From NCBI RefSeq assembly GCF_900100265.1, contig NZ_LT629696.1, positions 558,001-622,000 of the forward strand: a DNA stretch of 64,000 nucleotides, in the 5' to 3' direction. Numbering within the stretch: the first letter of the stretch is position 1; each line of letters starts with the position of its first letter. This DNA comes from Leifsonia sp. 466MF. Lineage in GTDB: Bacteria; Actinomycetota; Actinomycetes; Actinomycetales; Microbacteriaceae. Both the position numbers and the translations under genes were made by a program. The notes beneath the pieces are model-generated. The model was not told the DNA's origin. It did no database searches and worked only from the letters and a program-made list of their open reading frames with translations. Below, one piece after another: positions 1 through 11,122 of this stretch.

Positions 1-37
1 CCATCCGCCTCAGCCGGACCGCCAAGGCGAACGACCG

Positions 38-1531
38 ATGAGCGGGGCGGAGTACGACGTCATCGTCATCGGCGCCGGCCCGGTGGGGGAGAACGTCGCC
101 GACCGCGCGGTGCAGGGCGGTCTCTCCGTCGTGATCGTGGAGGCGGAGCTGGTCGGCGGCGAGTGCTCGTACTGGGCCTGCATGCCGACGAAGGCCCTGC
201 TGCGCGACGCGGCCGCCCTCCGCGCGGCCCGGAGCCTACCGGGCGCCGCGTCGGCGATCACGGGGGAGCTCGACACGGCCGCGGTACTCCAGCGCCGGGA
301 TCGGTTCGCGTCGCACTGGCACGACGATGGTCAGGTCGAGTGGCTCGAGGGTGCCGGCATCGCGCTCGTGCGCGGCCACGGGCGCCTCCTTGGTCCGCGC
401 ACCGTCGAGGTGACCGCGTCCGACGGGAGCGCCACGGTTCTGGTGGCGAAGCACGCAGTGGTCGTCGCGACGGGCACCAGCGCAGCCCTTCCGCCCATCC
501 CCGGACTCGCCGAGTCGAAGCCCTGGACGAGCCGGGAGGCCGTCTCGGCCGAGCGCCTCCCCGAGCGCCTCGCGATCATCGGCGCAGGCGTGGTCGGTAG
601 CGAGATGGCCACGGCCCATAGTTCGCTCGGCACGGCGGTGACGCTGATCGCCCGCGACGGCCTCCTTCCCCGTGTCGAGCCGTTCGCCCGCGACCAGGTG
701 GCAGCCTCCTTTTCGGCCGACGGCGTGCGGCTCCTCCTCGGGGCGGAGCCGACGGAGGTCACCCGGGAGACCGACGGAACGATCCGCATCCGCTTGAGTG
801 ACGGTGAGACGGTACGAGCCGACGAGGTGCTGGTCGCCACCGGCCGCCGGCCCAATACCAGCGACATCGGCCTGGAGACCGTCGGGCTCGAACCCGGGAG
901 CTGGCTCTCCGTCGACGAGACGCTCCGCGTGGTTGACGGCGACGGCATCCCCATCGCGAACGGAGGGTTGTACGCCACCGGCGACGTCAATGGTCGCGCC
1001 CTCCTGACCCACCAGGGCAAGTACCAGGCCCGTGCCACCGGTGACGTGATCGTCGCCCGCGCACTCGGCGCCGAGGTCGACGACGCTCCGTGGGGCCGGC
1101 ATGCCGCAACGGCTGACCGCCATGCGGTGCCCCAGGTCGTCTTCACACATCCTGAGATCGCGTCCGTCGGCCACACCTTGGCGAGCGCGACCGCGGCGGG
1201 CCTGCGAGTGCGCCCGGTCGAGTACGACCTCGGCGCCGTCGCGGGTGCCGCTCTCCACGCGGACGGATACACCGGGCGGGCAAGCATGCTGATCGACGAG
1301 GATTCCGGAACGATCGTCGGCTTCACCGCCGTCGGTCCGGACACCGCCGAGCTGCTGCACGCGGCCACGATCGCCATCGCGGCGGCCGTCCCGATCGAGC
1401 GGCTCTGGCACGCCGTACCCGCCTACCCGACGATGAGCGAGCTCTGGCTGCGCTTGCTCGAGACGGCGGGCAGCGACACCCGCAACCGCACACACCGATC
1501 CACCGAACAGCTCGTCACGAGCGACCGATAA
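38..1531 (+). CDS. FAD-dependent pyridine nucleotide-disulfide oxidoreductase
   Basis: This is a 497-residue class I flavin disulfide reductase of the dihydrolipoamide dehydrogenase/mercuric reductase type. It should move electrons between NAD(P)H and a disulfide or other acceptor in the cytosol. The N-terminal Rossmann motif [12 protein letters not shown] binds FAD. The redox-active pair follows as [13 protein letters not shown], a CX4C spacing as in the family but with SYWA in place of the usual LNVG. A second Rossmann motif [12 protein letters not shown] near residue 185 binds NAD(P)H, and ATGDVNG near residue 315 is the second FAD contact. The C-terminal dimerisation domain is present. 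The usual HPT-E active-site segment appears as [11 protein letters not shown]. The substrate is unknown. It is followed after 15 bp by an EthD-like gene, probably cotranscribed. Confidence 0.85.
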   Translation: MSGAEYDVIVIGAGPVGENVADRAVQGGLSVVIVEAELVGGECSYWACMPTKALLRDAAALRAARSLPGAASAITGELDTAAVLQRRDRFASHWHDDGQVEWLEGAGIALVRGHGRLLGPRTVEVTASDGSATVLVAKHAVVVATGTSAALPPIPGLAESKPWTSREAVSAERLPERLAIIGAGVVGSEMATAHSSLGTAVTLIARDGLLPRVEPFARDQVAASFSADGVRLLLGAEPTEVTRETDGTIRIRLSDGETVRADEVLVATGRRPNTSDIGLETVGLEPGSWLSVDETLRVVDGDGIPIANGGLYATGDVNGRALLTHQGKYQARATGDVIVARALGAEVDDAPWGRHAATADRHAVPQVVFTHPEIASVGHTLASATAAGLRVRPVEYDLGAVAGAALHADGYTGRASMLIDEDSGTIVGFTAVGPDTAELLHAATIAIAAAVPIERLWHAVPAYPTMSELWLRLLETAGSDTRNRTHRSTEQLVTSDR

Positions 1532-1546
1532 CGAAAGAAGGACACC

Positions 1547-1852
1547 ATGCCCACCAAGATCACCCTCATCATCGACAACCCCGCCGACGCAGCCGCGTTC
1601 GAGCGCGACTACACCGAGGTCGAGGCGCTCGCCCGCCGCCTCCCGGGCCTTCTCCGAGTGGAGGCCGCAAAGGTCTGGCCCAAGGAGGACGGCACGCCCA
1701 CCCCCGCACACCGCACGCTCGATCTGTACTTCGACAGCTACGAGGACGCGTCCGCTGCGGTCTCCACACCGATCGCGGGCGAGTTCTTCCAGCGCCTGGT
1801 CGCAACGGGGACGCCGTTCACCGGACTCTTCTCGGACATCGAGCAGGGCTGA
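1547..1852 (+). CDS. EthD-like small protein
   Basis: This 101-residue protein starts behind a GAAAGAAGGA ribosome binding site and resembles the EthD family of small dimeric alpha-beta barrel proteins. EthD proteins assist oxidative degradation systems, but their exact role is often unclear. Features that fit are the short length, the early alternating hydrophobic strand KITLIIDNP, and the later segment LDLYFDSYEDASAAV that matches the aspartate-rich helix start of the family. It follows the flavin oxidoreductase gene closely and is probably coexpressed with it. No catalytic residues can be assigned. Confidence 0.65.
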   Translation: MPTKITLIIDNPADAAAFERDYTEVEALARRLPGLLRVEAAKVWPKEDGTPTPAHRTLDLYFDSYEDASAAVSTPIAGEFFQRLVATGTPFTGLFSDIEQG

Positions 1853-1876
1853 CCGGCTCCCTTCCCTCGGTAGGAG

Positions 1877-4142
<2,266 letters not shown>

Positions 4143-4153
4143 GAGGTGCAAGT

Positions 4154-4178
4154 TTGCACTCTTTTACTGAGAGTGCAA
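4154..4178. promoter_or_regulatory. TetR operator candidate upstream of TetR-MFS
   Basis: A perfect inverted repeat with arms TTGCACTCT and AGAGTGCAA is separated by 7 bp. It sits immediately upstream of the TetR start, where a repressor would block transcription of the TetR-MFS pair. A further GTGCAA/TTGCAC pair at 4147-4160 overlaps its left arm. Confidence 0.6.
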
Positions 4179-4186
4179 TGAGAGTG

Positions 4187-5191
4187 TCAGCCGGCTCGCC
4201 TGCCCTGCGAACGCACGGTGTCGGAAGGGCGTTCGCCGAACTCCCGCTGGTAGGCGGCCGCGAACCTGCCGAGGTGGACGAACCCCCAGCGGGCCGCGAC
4301 CTCCGTGACCCGCGTGCTGCCCGGCTCCGCTGACTCCAGGTCGTCGTGAACCCGCTGGAGCCGGAGGCGCCGGAGATACGCCATCGGGGTGGTGTCGAGT
4401 GACCGGCGGAAGCCCTCCTGCAGGCTGCGCACGCTGACGGACACCTCCGCGGCGAGCTCGCCGACGGTCCAGGGATGCGCGGGGCTACTGCGCATCGCCT
4501 CCACCGCCCGGGACACGGGAGTCGTCCCGCTCGCGGGAGCGGGGCCGGCGAGAGTGGAGGAATAGTTGTGCGGCTGGGAGAACAGCAGGCTGTGCATCAA
4601 CACCTGCTCCAACCGCTGCGTGACCAGTGGATACGCCAATGGGCCGCCGTCATCCCGTTGCGAAGCGTCGTCGATGAGCTGGAGGGAGTGGAGCACCATC
4701 TGCCCTCCGGGGGTCGCCAGGTCGAGTTCGGCGCTGAACTCGAGGGGGCGCGGGAGCTGCTCGCCGAGCAAGGCGGCCAGCTCGAGTTGCAGAGACTCCC
4801 GGGGGAACATCAGGGAGAGTTGGGCGAAGTGATCGTCGCAGTCCAGCTCGACCGGTCGACCGGGCATGAAGACGCCCGCCGCCTGCTGCGTCCCGTAGAC
4901 CGGTGTCCCCAGACCCGCACGCATCATCGCGCGACCCACCGTGGGGATGTCGACGTGGAAGTTCTGCGCCTCCGCCGTCTGGATGCGGACCGCATCCCGG
5001 AATCGCATGTATCCGCACGTGACCTGGCCGACCCGCAGCGCATTGAGTTCCATCGCCATCGGATCCGAGGGGCGCGCCGACGGGAAGTCGATGGGCAGGA
5101 AGACGTCGCTCAGCGCCTCCCGAGCCTCCTCGACCCCTCGGGACGACGCGACACGACGGGTCGCGAACATCTCCACCACCTCCGATCGCAT
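4187..5191 (-). CDS. AraC family transcriptional regulator
   Basis: This 334-residue protein has a C-terminal AraC-type DNA-binding domain with two helix-turn-helix units. The first is WTVGELAAEVSVSVRSLQEGF, and the second ends with the family signature GFVHLGRFAAAYQREFGERP. The first 200 residues resemble the AraC-binding-like (cupin) domain of regulators such as those of the FeaR/EutR group. The gene runs towards TetR-MFS and ends eight bases upstream of the TetR operator. No target gene or ligand can be inferred. Confidence 0.82.
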   Translation of the reverse strand: MRSEVVEMFATRRVASSRGVEEAREALSDVFLPIDFPSARPSDPMAMELNALRVGQVTCGYMRFRDAVRIQTAEAQNFHVDIPTVGRAMMRAGLGTPVYGTQQAAGVFMPGRPVELDCDDHFAQLSLMFPRESLQLELAALLGEQLPRPLEFSAELDLATPGGQMVLHSLQLIDDASQRDDGGPLAYPLVTQRLEQVLMHSLLFSQPHNYSSTLAGPAPASGTTPVSRAVEAMRSSPAHPWTVGELAAEVSVSVRSLQEGFRRSLDTTPMAYLRRLRLQRVHDDLESAEPGSTRVTEVAARWGFVHLGRFAAAYQREFGERPSDTVRSQGRRAG

Positions 5192-5336
5192 GCCGGGATT
5201 CTATGTGTCGGTTCTGAGGGTCGGAGCGCGCTGCGTGCGCAGATCGGATGCTCGCCCGCGTTCGCCGGATATCGGGTTCGCCGTACGTGCGCATAGCGTC
5301 AAAACCGTCGCGGCGCCCCCGGCCCGACGACGCACG

Positions 5337-5367
5337 GTGGCCCTCCCCTTCGGGTGGGGAGGGCCAC
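5337..5367. terminator. Stem-loop, possible terminator
   Basis: A 12-bp perfect stem GTGGCCCTCCCC / GGGGAGGGCCAC has a 7-base loop. It lies between the AraC start and the small zinc-ribbon gene. No T tract follows, so termination is inferred from the stem alone. Confidence 0.45.
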
Positions 5368-5469
5368 TGTGTCCTCGAAACAGTCCCGGTCCCTCCCGGC
5401 GACCGATGACCCCGAAGGCGGTACCCGTGCGGATAAGTGGCGCGCGCCGAACCGCGACGGTCGTGCTCC

Positions 5470-5787
5470 ATGGATGAGTCCGACCTTCGCGGACGGCCGA
5501 GGTGGTGCTCCCGCTGCGGCGCCCGCACCCGGATCGTCGTCAACCCGTACTACGGCGTCGGACTCGCCGTCCACCAGTACATCTCGACCTGCAAACGCTG
5601 CGGACTCGTCGAGTTCGTGAAGACCAAGCGCGTCGAGCCGAAGGCCGCGGAGCTGAGCGACGTTCCGTCCGCACCTCCTCGGCGGGCGGTGCTGACCTGG
5701 GCGGCGGCCCATCGCGTCGCTCTGAGCATCGCGGTCGTTCTCGGAGCGCTCTCGATCGCGATGGCGTTCGCTGCCCTTGCCAGCTGA
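5470..5787 (+). CDS. Small zinc-ribbon membrane protein, unknown function
   Basis: I do not recognise this 105-residue protein. Two CxxCG knuckles, CSRCG and CKRCG, about 30 residues apart, suggest a zinc ribbon in the N-terminal half. One hydrophobic segment near the C-terminus (ALSIAVVLGALSIAMAFAA) is probably a membrane anchor. I chose the ATG at 5470. An in-frame GTG at 5437 would add 11 residues. Neither has a strong ribosome binding site. It stands alone between an AraC gene and the amidase operon. Confidence 0.6.
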   Translation: MDESDLRGRPRWCSRCGARTRIVVNPYYGVGLAVHQYISTCKRCGLVEFVKTKRVEPKAAELSDVPSAPPRRAVLTWAAAHRVALSIAVVLGALSIAMAFAALAS

Positions 5788-5973
5788 TCCACCGGCCGTG
5801 TGAGTGCGCTCACTTTCAAGCGTTGAATGAGGCGTGTCCGACTCGGGGGTGGATGGCGGTTCAAACGAGCCGTCTGTAAAGCGCCCCTCAACTGCATTTT
5901 TACTGCATGACACCAGCGCTGCATGACTGGACGCCCGGTGCAATCGGAGAGCGCAGAGGCGCGAAAGTCGCAT

Positions 5974-6001
5974 TTGACAGCGACCGATAGTGCGCTAACA
6001 T
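5974..6001 (+). promoter_or_regulatory. Promoter of the amidase-sugar transport operon
   Basis: A perfect -35 TTGACA at 5974-5979 is followed after 16 bp by TAACAT at 5996-6001. The predicted transcription start is about 30 bases before the amidase start. Short arms GTCGC (5967-5971) and GCGAC (5980-5984) bracket the -35 box and could be a repressor site. A second palindrome GTGAG-N4-CTCAC lies further upstream at 5800-5813. Confidence 0.6.
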
Positions 6002-6037
6002 GGCCGACACGAACCCCAATCAACAAAGGAGTTGGAC

Positions 6038-7123
6038 GTGACTGAGCCGTACACAGTCGTAGCGCTCTCGCCGCTGCAGATCCCGATCGTCGAGCCGGAA
6101 GACGCGCTGAAGAACACCAAGCGCATCATCTCGTTCATGAAGACGGCGGTCGGCGTTGCTGCGACCGAGGGCTACCCGGTGAAGCTCGTCGTCATCCCCG
6201 AGATGGCGATCCAGGGAATGCACATGGCATTCACCGCAGGCAACCGCGAGGCGGAGAAGAAGTTCGCCCGCACCATCCCCGGTCCGGAGACCGACGAGCT
6301 CGGCAAGGCCGCGCGCGAACTGAACACCTACATCGCCGGCGAGCTGTACCTCGTCGCCGACGACGACTTCCCAGACCGCTACTTCAACTGCGCGTTCATG
6401 ATCGACCCGAATGGCGACGTCATCTACCGCCGCGCGAAGGCGACCAGTGACGGCTTCGAGGGCGGCACCCTCGGAACCACCAACCCGCACGACCTGTGGG
6501 ACGAGTGGATTCAGAAGAAGGGTGATGGCAACGTGATGGACGCCATCTACCCCGTCGCGAAGACGCCCGACATCGGCAACATCGGCTACGTGATCTGCCA
6601 CGAGGGCGCGTACCCCGAGATCGCCCGGGGGCTCGCCATGAACGGCGCCGAGATCATCATCCGCGCCACCCTGATCGAGCCGCAGACCTCGCAGGGCATG
6701 TGGGAGGTGCAGAACAAGGCGCACGCGCTGTTCAACAACGCGATCGTCGTCGCACCGAACCTCGGCCCGGAGCTCGGTCCGGACGGCGTCATCAACGACC
6801 TCTTCGGCGGCCGGTCGATGATCGTCAACCAGCGCGGCAAGATCATCACCGAGACGCCGGGCGTGACCGCCGGCGACACCTTCGTCAGCACGACGATCGA
6901 CATCGACGCCCTGCGACGCGACCGTCAGTCGAACGGCGTGTTCAACGGCTTCAAGGATCTGCGCACCGAGCAGTACGCGGCGATCTACGAGAAGCCGATC
7001 TACCCCAAGAACCAGTACCTCGACGCTCCTCCGTCGGAAGGCTGGCTGGCCCGCGAGCGCGAGACGCGCGCCCGCAACATCAAGCTGCTCGAGGAGCGCG
7101 GGGTCTTCACCCCGCTCGACTGA
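6038..7123 (+). CDS. Carbon-nitrogen hydrolase (aliphatic amidase/formamidase-like)
   Basis: This 361-residue nitrilase-superfamily enzyme should hydrolyse a small amide or related C-N bond in the cytosol. The catalytic triad is visible: Glu55 in VVIPEMAIQG, Lys134 in YRRAKATSDG and Cys187 in YVICHEGAYPEIA. Length and motif context are closest to the AmiE/AmiF amidase branch. I chose GTG at 6038 because AAAGGAG ends 7 bases before it. It is the first gene of an operon whose other genes handle sugars, an odd position for an amidase. Its substrate may be an amide or N-formyl derivative of the imported compound. That is inference. Confidence 0.82.
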   Translation: MTEPYTVVALSPLQIPIVEPEDALKNTKRIISFMKTAVGVAATEGYPVKLVVIPEMAIQGMHMAFTAGNREAEKKFARTIPGPETDELGKAARELNTYIAGELYLVADDDFPDRYFNCAFMIDPNGDVIYRRAKATSDGFEGGTLGTTNPHDLWDEWIQKKGDGNVMDAIYPVAKTPDIGNIGYVICHEGAYPEIARGLAMNGAEIIIRATLIEPQTSQGMWEVQNKAHALFNNAIVVAPNLGPELGPDGVINDLFGGRSMIVNQRGKIITETPGVTAGDTFVSTTIDIDALRRDRQSNGVFNGFKDLRTEQYAAIYEKPIYPKNQYLDAPPSEGWLARERETRARNIKLLEERGVFTPLD

Positions 7124-7133
7124 GCGACCGACG

Positions 7134-7183
7134 GCGGCGGCATCCCGGACAAGTCCATCCCCTTGGTCCGGGATGTTGCCGCC
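7134..7183 (+). terminator. Long intergenic hairpin after the amidase gene
   Basis: A perfect 10-bp stem, CATCCCGGAC (7141-7150) with GTCCGGGATG (7166-7175), is extended outward by GGCGGCGG/TTGCCGCC with mismatches. It may attenuate read-through into, or set the ratio of, the transport genes downstream. Confidence 0.45.
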
Positions 7184-7304
7184 CACACCACCTGCACCAC
7201 CCGCACGACGCACTATCCGCTCCACGCCCCCCACGTGGCGCCGCCCGGCGCACGAACACCCCCAGCTCTACCTCGCACCGATCACCTCACAAGGAAGTGG
7301 AAAA

Positions 7305-8381
7305 ATGATCAGCACCCGAACCCGGTCCATCCTCAAAGTCGCAGGAATCGCCGCGGCCACAGCGCTCCTCTTCACCGGATGCGCACGCGGCGGAACCGAC
7401 GGAGCCGCCGCGAGCGACACCGACAAGAAGACGGGCAAAGGCCTCGTCATCGGCTGGAGCCAGCGCGGCATCAGCGGCAGCGACTGGTGGAAGACCCTCG
7501 TCGAGGGCGGCCAGGCCGAGGCGAAGAAGCTGGGTGCGACCATCCAGCTCCTCGACGCGAACGGCGACACGGTCCGCCAGAACGCCGACGTGCAGACCCT
7601 CATCACGAAGAACGTCGACGTGGTGATCATGAACCCGAACGACCCGATCGGCGTCGGCGCGTCCGTTGCCGCGCTGCAGAACGCGGACGTCCCCCTGGTG
7701 ACCGTCAACTCCAACCTCGACCCCTCGCTGGTCAAGGACATGTACTGCTACGTCGCCGAGGACCAGGGCTACACCGGCTCCCTTGCCGGCGAGGTCGCTG
7801 CGAAGAAGGCGCTTGAGAAGTTCGGCGAGACCGGCGAGATCAAGATCGTCGGCATCGGCGGCTTCCCGGGCGATGTCCTCAGCGATCTGCGCTTCAACGG
7901 GTTCATGAAGGGTTACGAGAAGGTCATGAAGGACCACCCCGGAATCACGACGAAGAAGCTCGAGACGAAGTACGGCGAGTGGAAGCCGGACAAGGCTCTC
8001 GCGCCCATCCGCGATGTCGCGACGGCGAACCCCGACCTCAAGATCGTCTACAGCATGAGCGACGTGATGGAGGGCGGCATCGAGCAGGGTCTCCAGCAGG
8101 CAGGCATCTGGGGCGACGGCGTCATCGTCGCCGGTTACGACGGCGGAATGAACGTCGTCAAGGAGATGGTCGACAACCCGACCGGTCCGCTGCAGGCCAC
8201 CGCCTCCAACCAGCCCTGGGACCAGGGGGTCGCCGCGGTGAAGATGGCCGTCGCCGCCTACAACAACGACAAGTCGGCGTGCCCCAAGAAGGAGGTCTTC
8301 ATCAAGACCACCGTGGTCACGCCGGAGAACGCCAAGCAGTACTACAAGCCCGCCGACACCTACGTGCGGGCGAACGACTAG
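7305..8381 (+). CDS. Sugar ABC transporter substrate-binding lipoprotein (ribose type)
   Basis: This 358-residue protein is the extracellular receptor of a ribose/rhizopine-type ABC importer (periplasmic binding protein family 4). It begins with a lipoprotein signal peptide whose lipobox LFTGC anchors the mature protein to the outer face of the membrane. The mature part shows the type I binding-protein fold, for example VDVVIMNPNDPIGVG and VIVAGYDGG. The ATG at 7305 follows AAGGAAGTGGAAAA. The ATPase and permease genes follow in order, interrupted by a large hairpin. The ligand is unknown. Confidence 0.88.
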   Translation: MISTRTRSILKVAGIAAATALLFTGCARGGTDGAAASDTDKKTGKGLVIGWSQRGISGSDWWKTLVEGGQAEAKKLGATIQLLDANGDTVRQNADVQTLITKNVDVVIMNPNDPIGVGASVAALQNADVPLVTVNSNLDPSLVKDMYCYVAEDQGYTGSLAGEVAAKKALEKFGETGEIKIVGIGGFPGDVLSDLRFNGFMKGYEKVMKDHPGITTKKLETKYGEWKPDKALAPIRDVATANPDLKIVYSMSDVMEGGIEQGLQQAGIWGDGVIVAGYDGGMNVVKEMVDNPTGPLQATASNQPWDQGVAAVKMAVAAYNNDKSACPKKEVFIKTTVVTPENAKQYYKPADTYVRAND

Positions 8382-8403
8382 GCGCGAAGCAGCGCCTCCA
8401 GGA

Positions 8404-8441
8404 GTCGCTGCGCCCGATGTCATCGGTTCGGGCGCAGCGAC
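8404..8441 (+). terminator. Intergenic hairpin between binding protein and ATPase genes
   Basis: A perfect 14-bp stem GTCGCTGCGCCCGA / TCGGGCGCAGCGAC has a 10-base loop and no T run. Hairpins at this place in importer operons commonly protect or partly terminate the binding-protein message so that it exceeds the membrane components. Confidence 0.5.
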
Positions 8442-8485
8442 CAGGTCTTCGAAGAACACACGTCACAAGGAAGTGCAGAGGAAAC

Positions 8486-9994
8486 ATGGACGAGCTCCAG
8501 CTCGAGGGCATCACCAAGGGATACCTCGGAGTCCAGGCCCTCAAGGGGGTCAGCTTCTCGGTCAAGCGGGGAAGCATCCACGCCCTGGCGGGTCAGAACG
8601 GCGCCGGCAAGTCGACGCTCGTCAAGATCCTCTCCGGTGCCGAGACGCCCGACGGCGGAACCATCCGCCTCGGCGGCGAGGTCATGCGGTTCCGGGAGCC
8701 GACGGATGCGCAGGCCGCCGGCATCCACACCATCTACCAGGAGCTGAGCCTGGTGCCGTCGCTCTCGGTGGCGGAGAACATCTTCCTCGGCACACTGCCC
8801 ACCAAGGGCGCGGTCGTCGACTGGAACACGATGCAGGCGAAGGCGCGCGAGGCGCTGGCGCGGGTCGGCTTCGACCTCGATGTCCGTCAGCCCGTCTCGA
8901 GCTTCTCCGTCGCGGAGCAGCAGGCCGTCGAGCTGGCCAAAGCGCTCCACAAGGATGCGCGGGTGCTGCTCCTCGACGAGCCGACCTCGACCCTCCCGCT
9001 GCCCGATGTCGAGCGCCTGTTCACGGTGCTGCGCCGCCTCGCCGCCGAGGGCGTCACCCTCCTGTACATCTCTCACCGCATGGATGAGCTCTACAACCTG
9101 TGCGACGCCGTCACCGTCCTGCGCGACGGCGTCACAGCCGCGAACCTCAGCACGGCGGAGACCAAGCCCGCGGATGTCGTGACGGCCATGGTCGGGAAGA
9201 GCCTCGAAGGATCGATCGCCGACGCCGCCCTGCGTGGCGAGCGCAGCCCCCGGCTCGGCGCCGGCCGCACCGACACCGTCCTGATGTCCGCACGCGGCCT
9301 CGGTGAGGACGAACGGGTCTCGGACATCGACTTCGACCTGTACCAGGGCGAGGTGCTCGGCATCGCCGGTCTCATCGGCTCGGGCCAGTCGGAGCTCGCG
9401 AGCCTGCTCGCCGGCGCCCGCAGGAAGACGGACGGTGCGCTCCTGATGGACGACAAGCCGGTCGACTTCGCTTCGCCGCGCGACGCCATCCGCCGCGGCA
9501 TCGGCTTACTGCCGCAGGACCGCAAGGCCCAGGGCTTCATCCCGGAGATGGGCGTCGCCGGCAACATCACGCTCGCGAGCATGCCGATGTTCAGCCGGCT
9601 CTCCGTCATCGACGGCAAGCGCGAGAAGCGCGCGGCGCAGGACATGGTGACGAAGCTCGGGATGAAGGTCTCCGGCGTCAACCAGCCGATGAAGACCCTG
9701 AGCGGCGGGACGCAGCAGAAGGGCATCCTCGCCCGGTGGCTCGTGCGCTCCTCCCGTCTCCTCATCTGCGACGAGCCGACCCGCGGTGTCGACGTCGGCG
9801 CCAAGGAGGACATGTACGAGCTGATCCGCGACTTCGCCCGGTCGGGCGGAACCGTGATCATCGCGAGCTCCGAGATCTCGGAGGCGATGATGTGCGACCG
9901 CGTCCTCGTGATGGCGCGCGGCCGCGTCGTGGCCGAGTTCGATCACGACGAGATCGATCCGCAGGGCCAGCGGATCCTCCAGCTGCTCGCCTGA
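8486..9994 (+). CDS. Sugar ABC transporter ATP-binding protein (RbsA type)
   Basis: This 502-residue protein carries two fused ATPase domains, the hallmark of ribose-type importers. The first has Walker A GQNGAGKS (residues 36-43) and Walker B LLLDEPTS. The second has the degenerate P-loop GLIGSGQSE typical of RbsA, the signature LSGGTQQK and Walker B LLICDEPTRG. It energises uptake through the permease encoded next. The ATG at 8486 follows AGAGGAAAC. Confidence 0.92.
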   Translation: MDELQLEGITKGYLGVQALKGVSFSVKRGSIHALAGQNGAGKSTLVKILSGAETPDGGTIRLGGEVMRFREPTDAQAAGIHTIYQELSLVPSLSVAENIFLGTLPTKGAVVDWNTMQAKAREALARVGFDLDVRQPVSSFSVAEQQAVELAKALHKDARVLLLDEPTSTLPLPDVERLFTVLRRLAAEGVTLLYISHRMDELYNLCDAVTVLRDGVTAANLSTAETKPADVVTAMVGKSLEGSIADAALRGERSPRLGAGRTDTVLMSARGLGEDERVSDIDFDLYQGEVLGIAGLIGSGQSELASLLAGARRKTDGALLMDDKPVDFASPRDAIRRGIGLLPQDRKAQGFIPEMGVAGNITLASMPMFSRLSVIDGKREKRAAQDMVTKLGMKVSGVNQPMKTLSGGTQQKGILARWLVRSSRLLICDEPTRGVDVGAKEDMYELIRDFARSGGTVIIASSEISEAMMCDRVLVMARGRVVAEFDHDEIDPQGQRILQLLA

Positions 9995-10050
9995 GCGGCA
10001 CCGAATCCAGAAAAAGACCCCTGACGAGAAACCCAATGACGGGAAAGACA

Positions 10051-11118
10051 ATGTCGAACAACACCCTCCAAGAGCCGGTGAAGTCCACCGGCGAGTCCTC
10101 GGACACGCGCTCCCGCTCGGCGTGGAGCAGCGTCCTCAAGCGCCTCCTGCCGAAGACCTACCTCCTGCTGGTGCTCGTCGTGATCATCGTGATCGGCTAC
10201 TACGTCTCCGGCGACTTCCTCACGCTGAGGAACGCGGAGAACGTGATCGCGGCGGCGTCCATCGTGGCGGTGCTCGCGGTCGGCCAGTTCTTCGTGATCC
10301 TCACCGGCGGCATCGACCTGTCGGTCGGCTCCATCCTGGCCATGTCCACCGTCATCGTCGCGCTGACCCTGCAGGCCGGGATGGCGACAGGGCTCTCGGT
10401 GGCCTTCACCCTGTTCTGCTGCGGGATCGCCGGGTTGATCAACGGCCTGCTCGTCGTGTGGCTGCGCATCCCGCCGTTCATCGCGACGCTCGCCATGATG
10501 AGCGCCGTCAAAGGCTTCAGTTACATCATCCAGTCGACCAGCCTCATCCAGATCACGGACCAGACCTTCATCGACCTGTTCGCCCGCGGCACGAGCCTCG
10601 GCCTGCAGAACCCGGTCATGATCTTCCTGGTCGTGATGATCGTCGCCGCACTCGTGGCGAAGTTCACCACCTTCGGCCGCTCGCTCTACGCGATCGGCGG
10701 CAACCCGGAGGCCGCACGCCTGTCGGGTCTCCCGGTGGCGCGCAACCTGATCATCACGTACACGATGTCCGGGCTGTTGGCCGGTCTGGCCGGCCTCATC
10801 GCCGCTGCCCAGCTGCGACAGGGGAGCTCCCTCATCGGTGTCGGGTACGAGCTGGATGCGATCGCGGCCGTCGTGGTCGGCGGCGCCTCCCTGATGGGCG
10901 GCAAGGGCGACCCGATCAGCGCCGTCATCGGTGTGTTCGTCCTCGCGACGATCATCAACGTGATGAACCTGGTGGGCATCTCCTCGGAGCCGCAACTCGT
11001 CATCAAGGGCGCCGTGATCGTTGTCGCGGTCTTCCTGTCCAGTGCGGGCGGCGTGCAGAGGATCTCCGGATTCTTCCGCAAGCACTTCGGCCGCCGCACC
11101 GTCCGGGCTGCGAGCTGA
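10051..11118 (+). CDS. Sugar ABC transporter permease (RbsC type)
   Basis: This 355-residue integral membrane protein forms the channel of the ribose-type importer. It has many hydrophobic helices and the conserved permease segments TGGIDLSVGSILAMS and AVVVGGASLMGGKG. I chose the ATG at 10051, which has GGGAAAG just upstream. An in-frame ATG at 10036 would add five residues. The LacI gene begins four bases after its stop, so regulator and transporter are translationally close. Confidence 0.92.
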   Translation: MSNNTLQEPVKSTGESSDTRSRSAWSSVLKRLLPKTYLLLVLVVIIVIGYYVSGDFLTLRNAENVIAAASIVAVLAVGQFFVILTGGIDLSVGSILAMSTVIVALTLQAGMATGLSVAFTLFCCGIAGLINGLLVVWLRIPPFIATLAMMSAVKGFSYIIQSTSLIQITDQTFIDLFARGTSLGLQNPVMIFLVVMIVAALVAKFTTFGRSLYAIGGNPEAARLSGLPVARNLIITYTMSGLLAGLAGLIAAAQLRQGSSLIGVGYELDAIAAVVVGGASLMGGKGDPISAVIGVFVLATIINVMNLVGISSEPQLVIKGAVIVVAVFLSSAGGVQRISGFFRKHFGRRTVRAAS

Positions 11119-11122
11119 CGAC

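Noticed and set aside
236..1711. Long minus-strand frame opposite the flavin oxidoreductase gene
   Set aside because: Its composition is a typical high-GC shadow frame with no start signal, domain or neighbour logic; the plus-strand gene has clear motifs.
5800..5813. GTGAG-N4-CTCAC palindrome as operator of the amidase operon
   Set aside because: It lies about 160 bp upstream of the promoter and has no second copy, so I mention it only as a possibility in the promoter entry.
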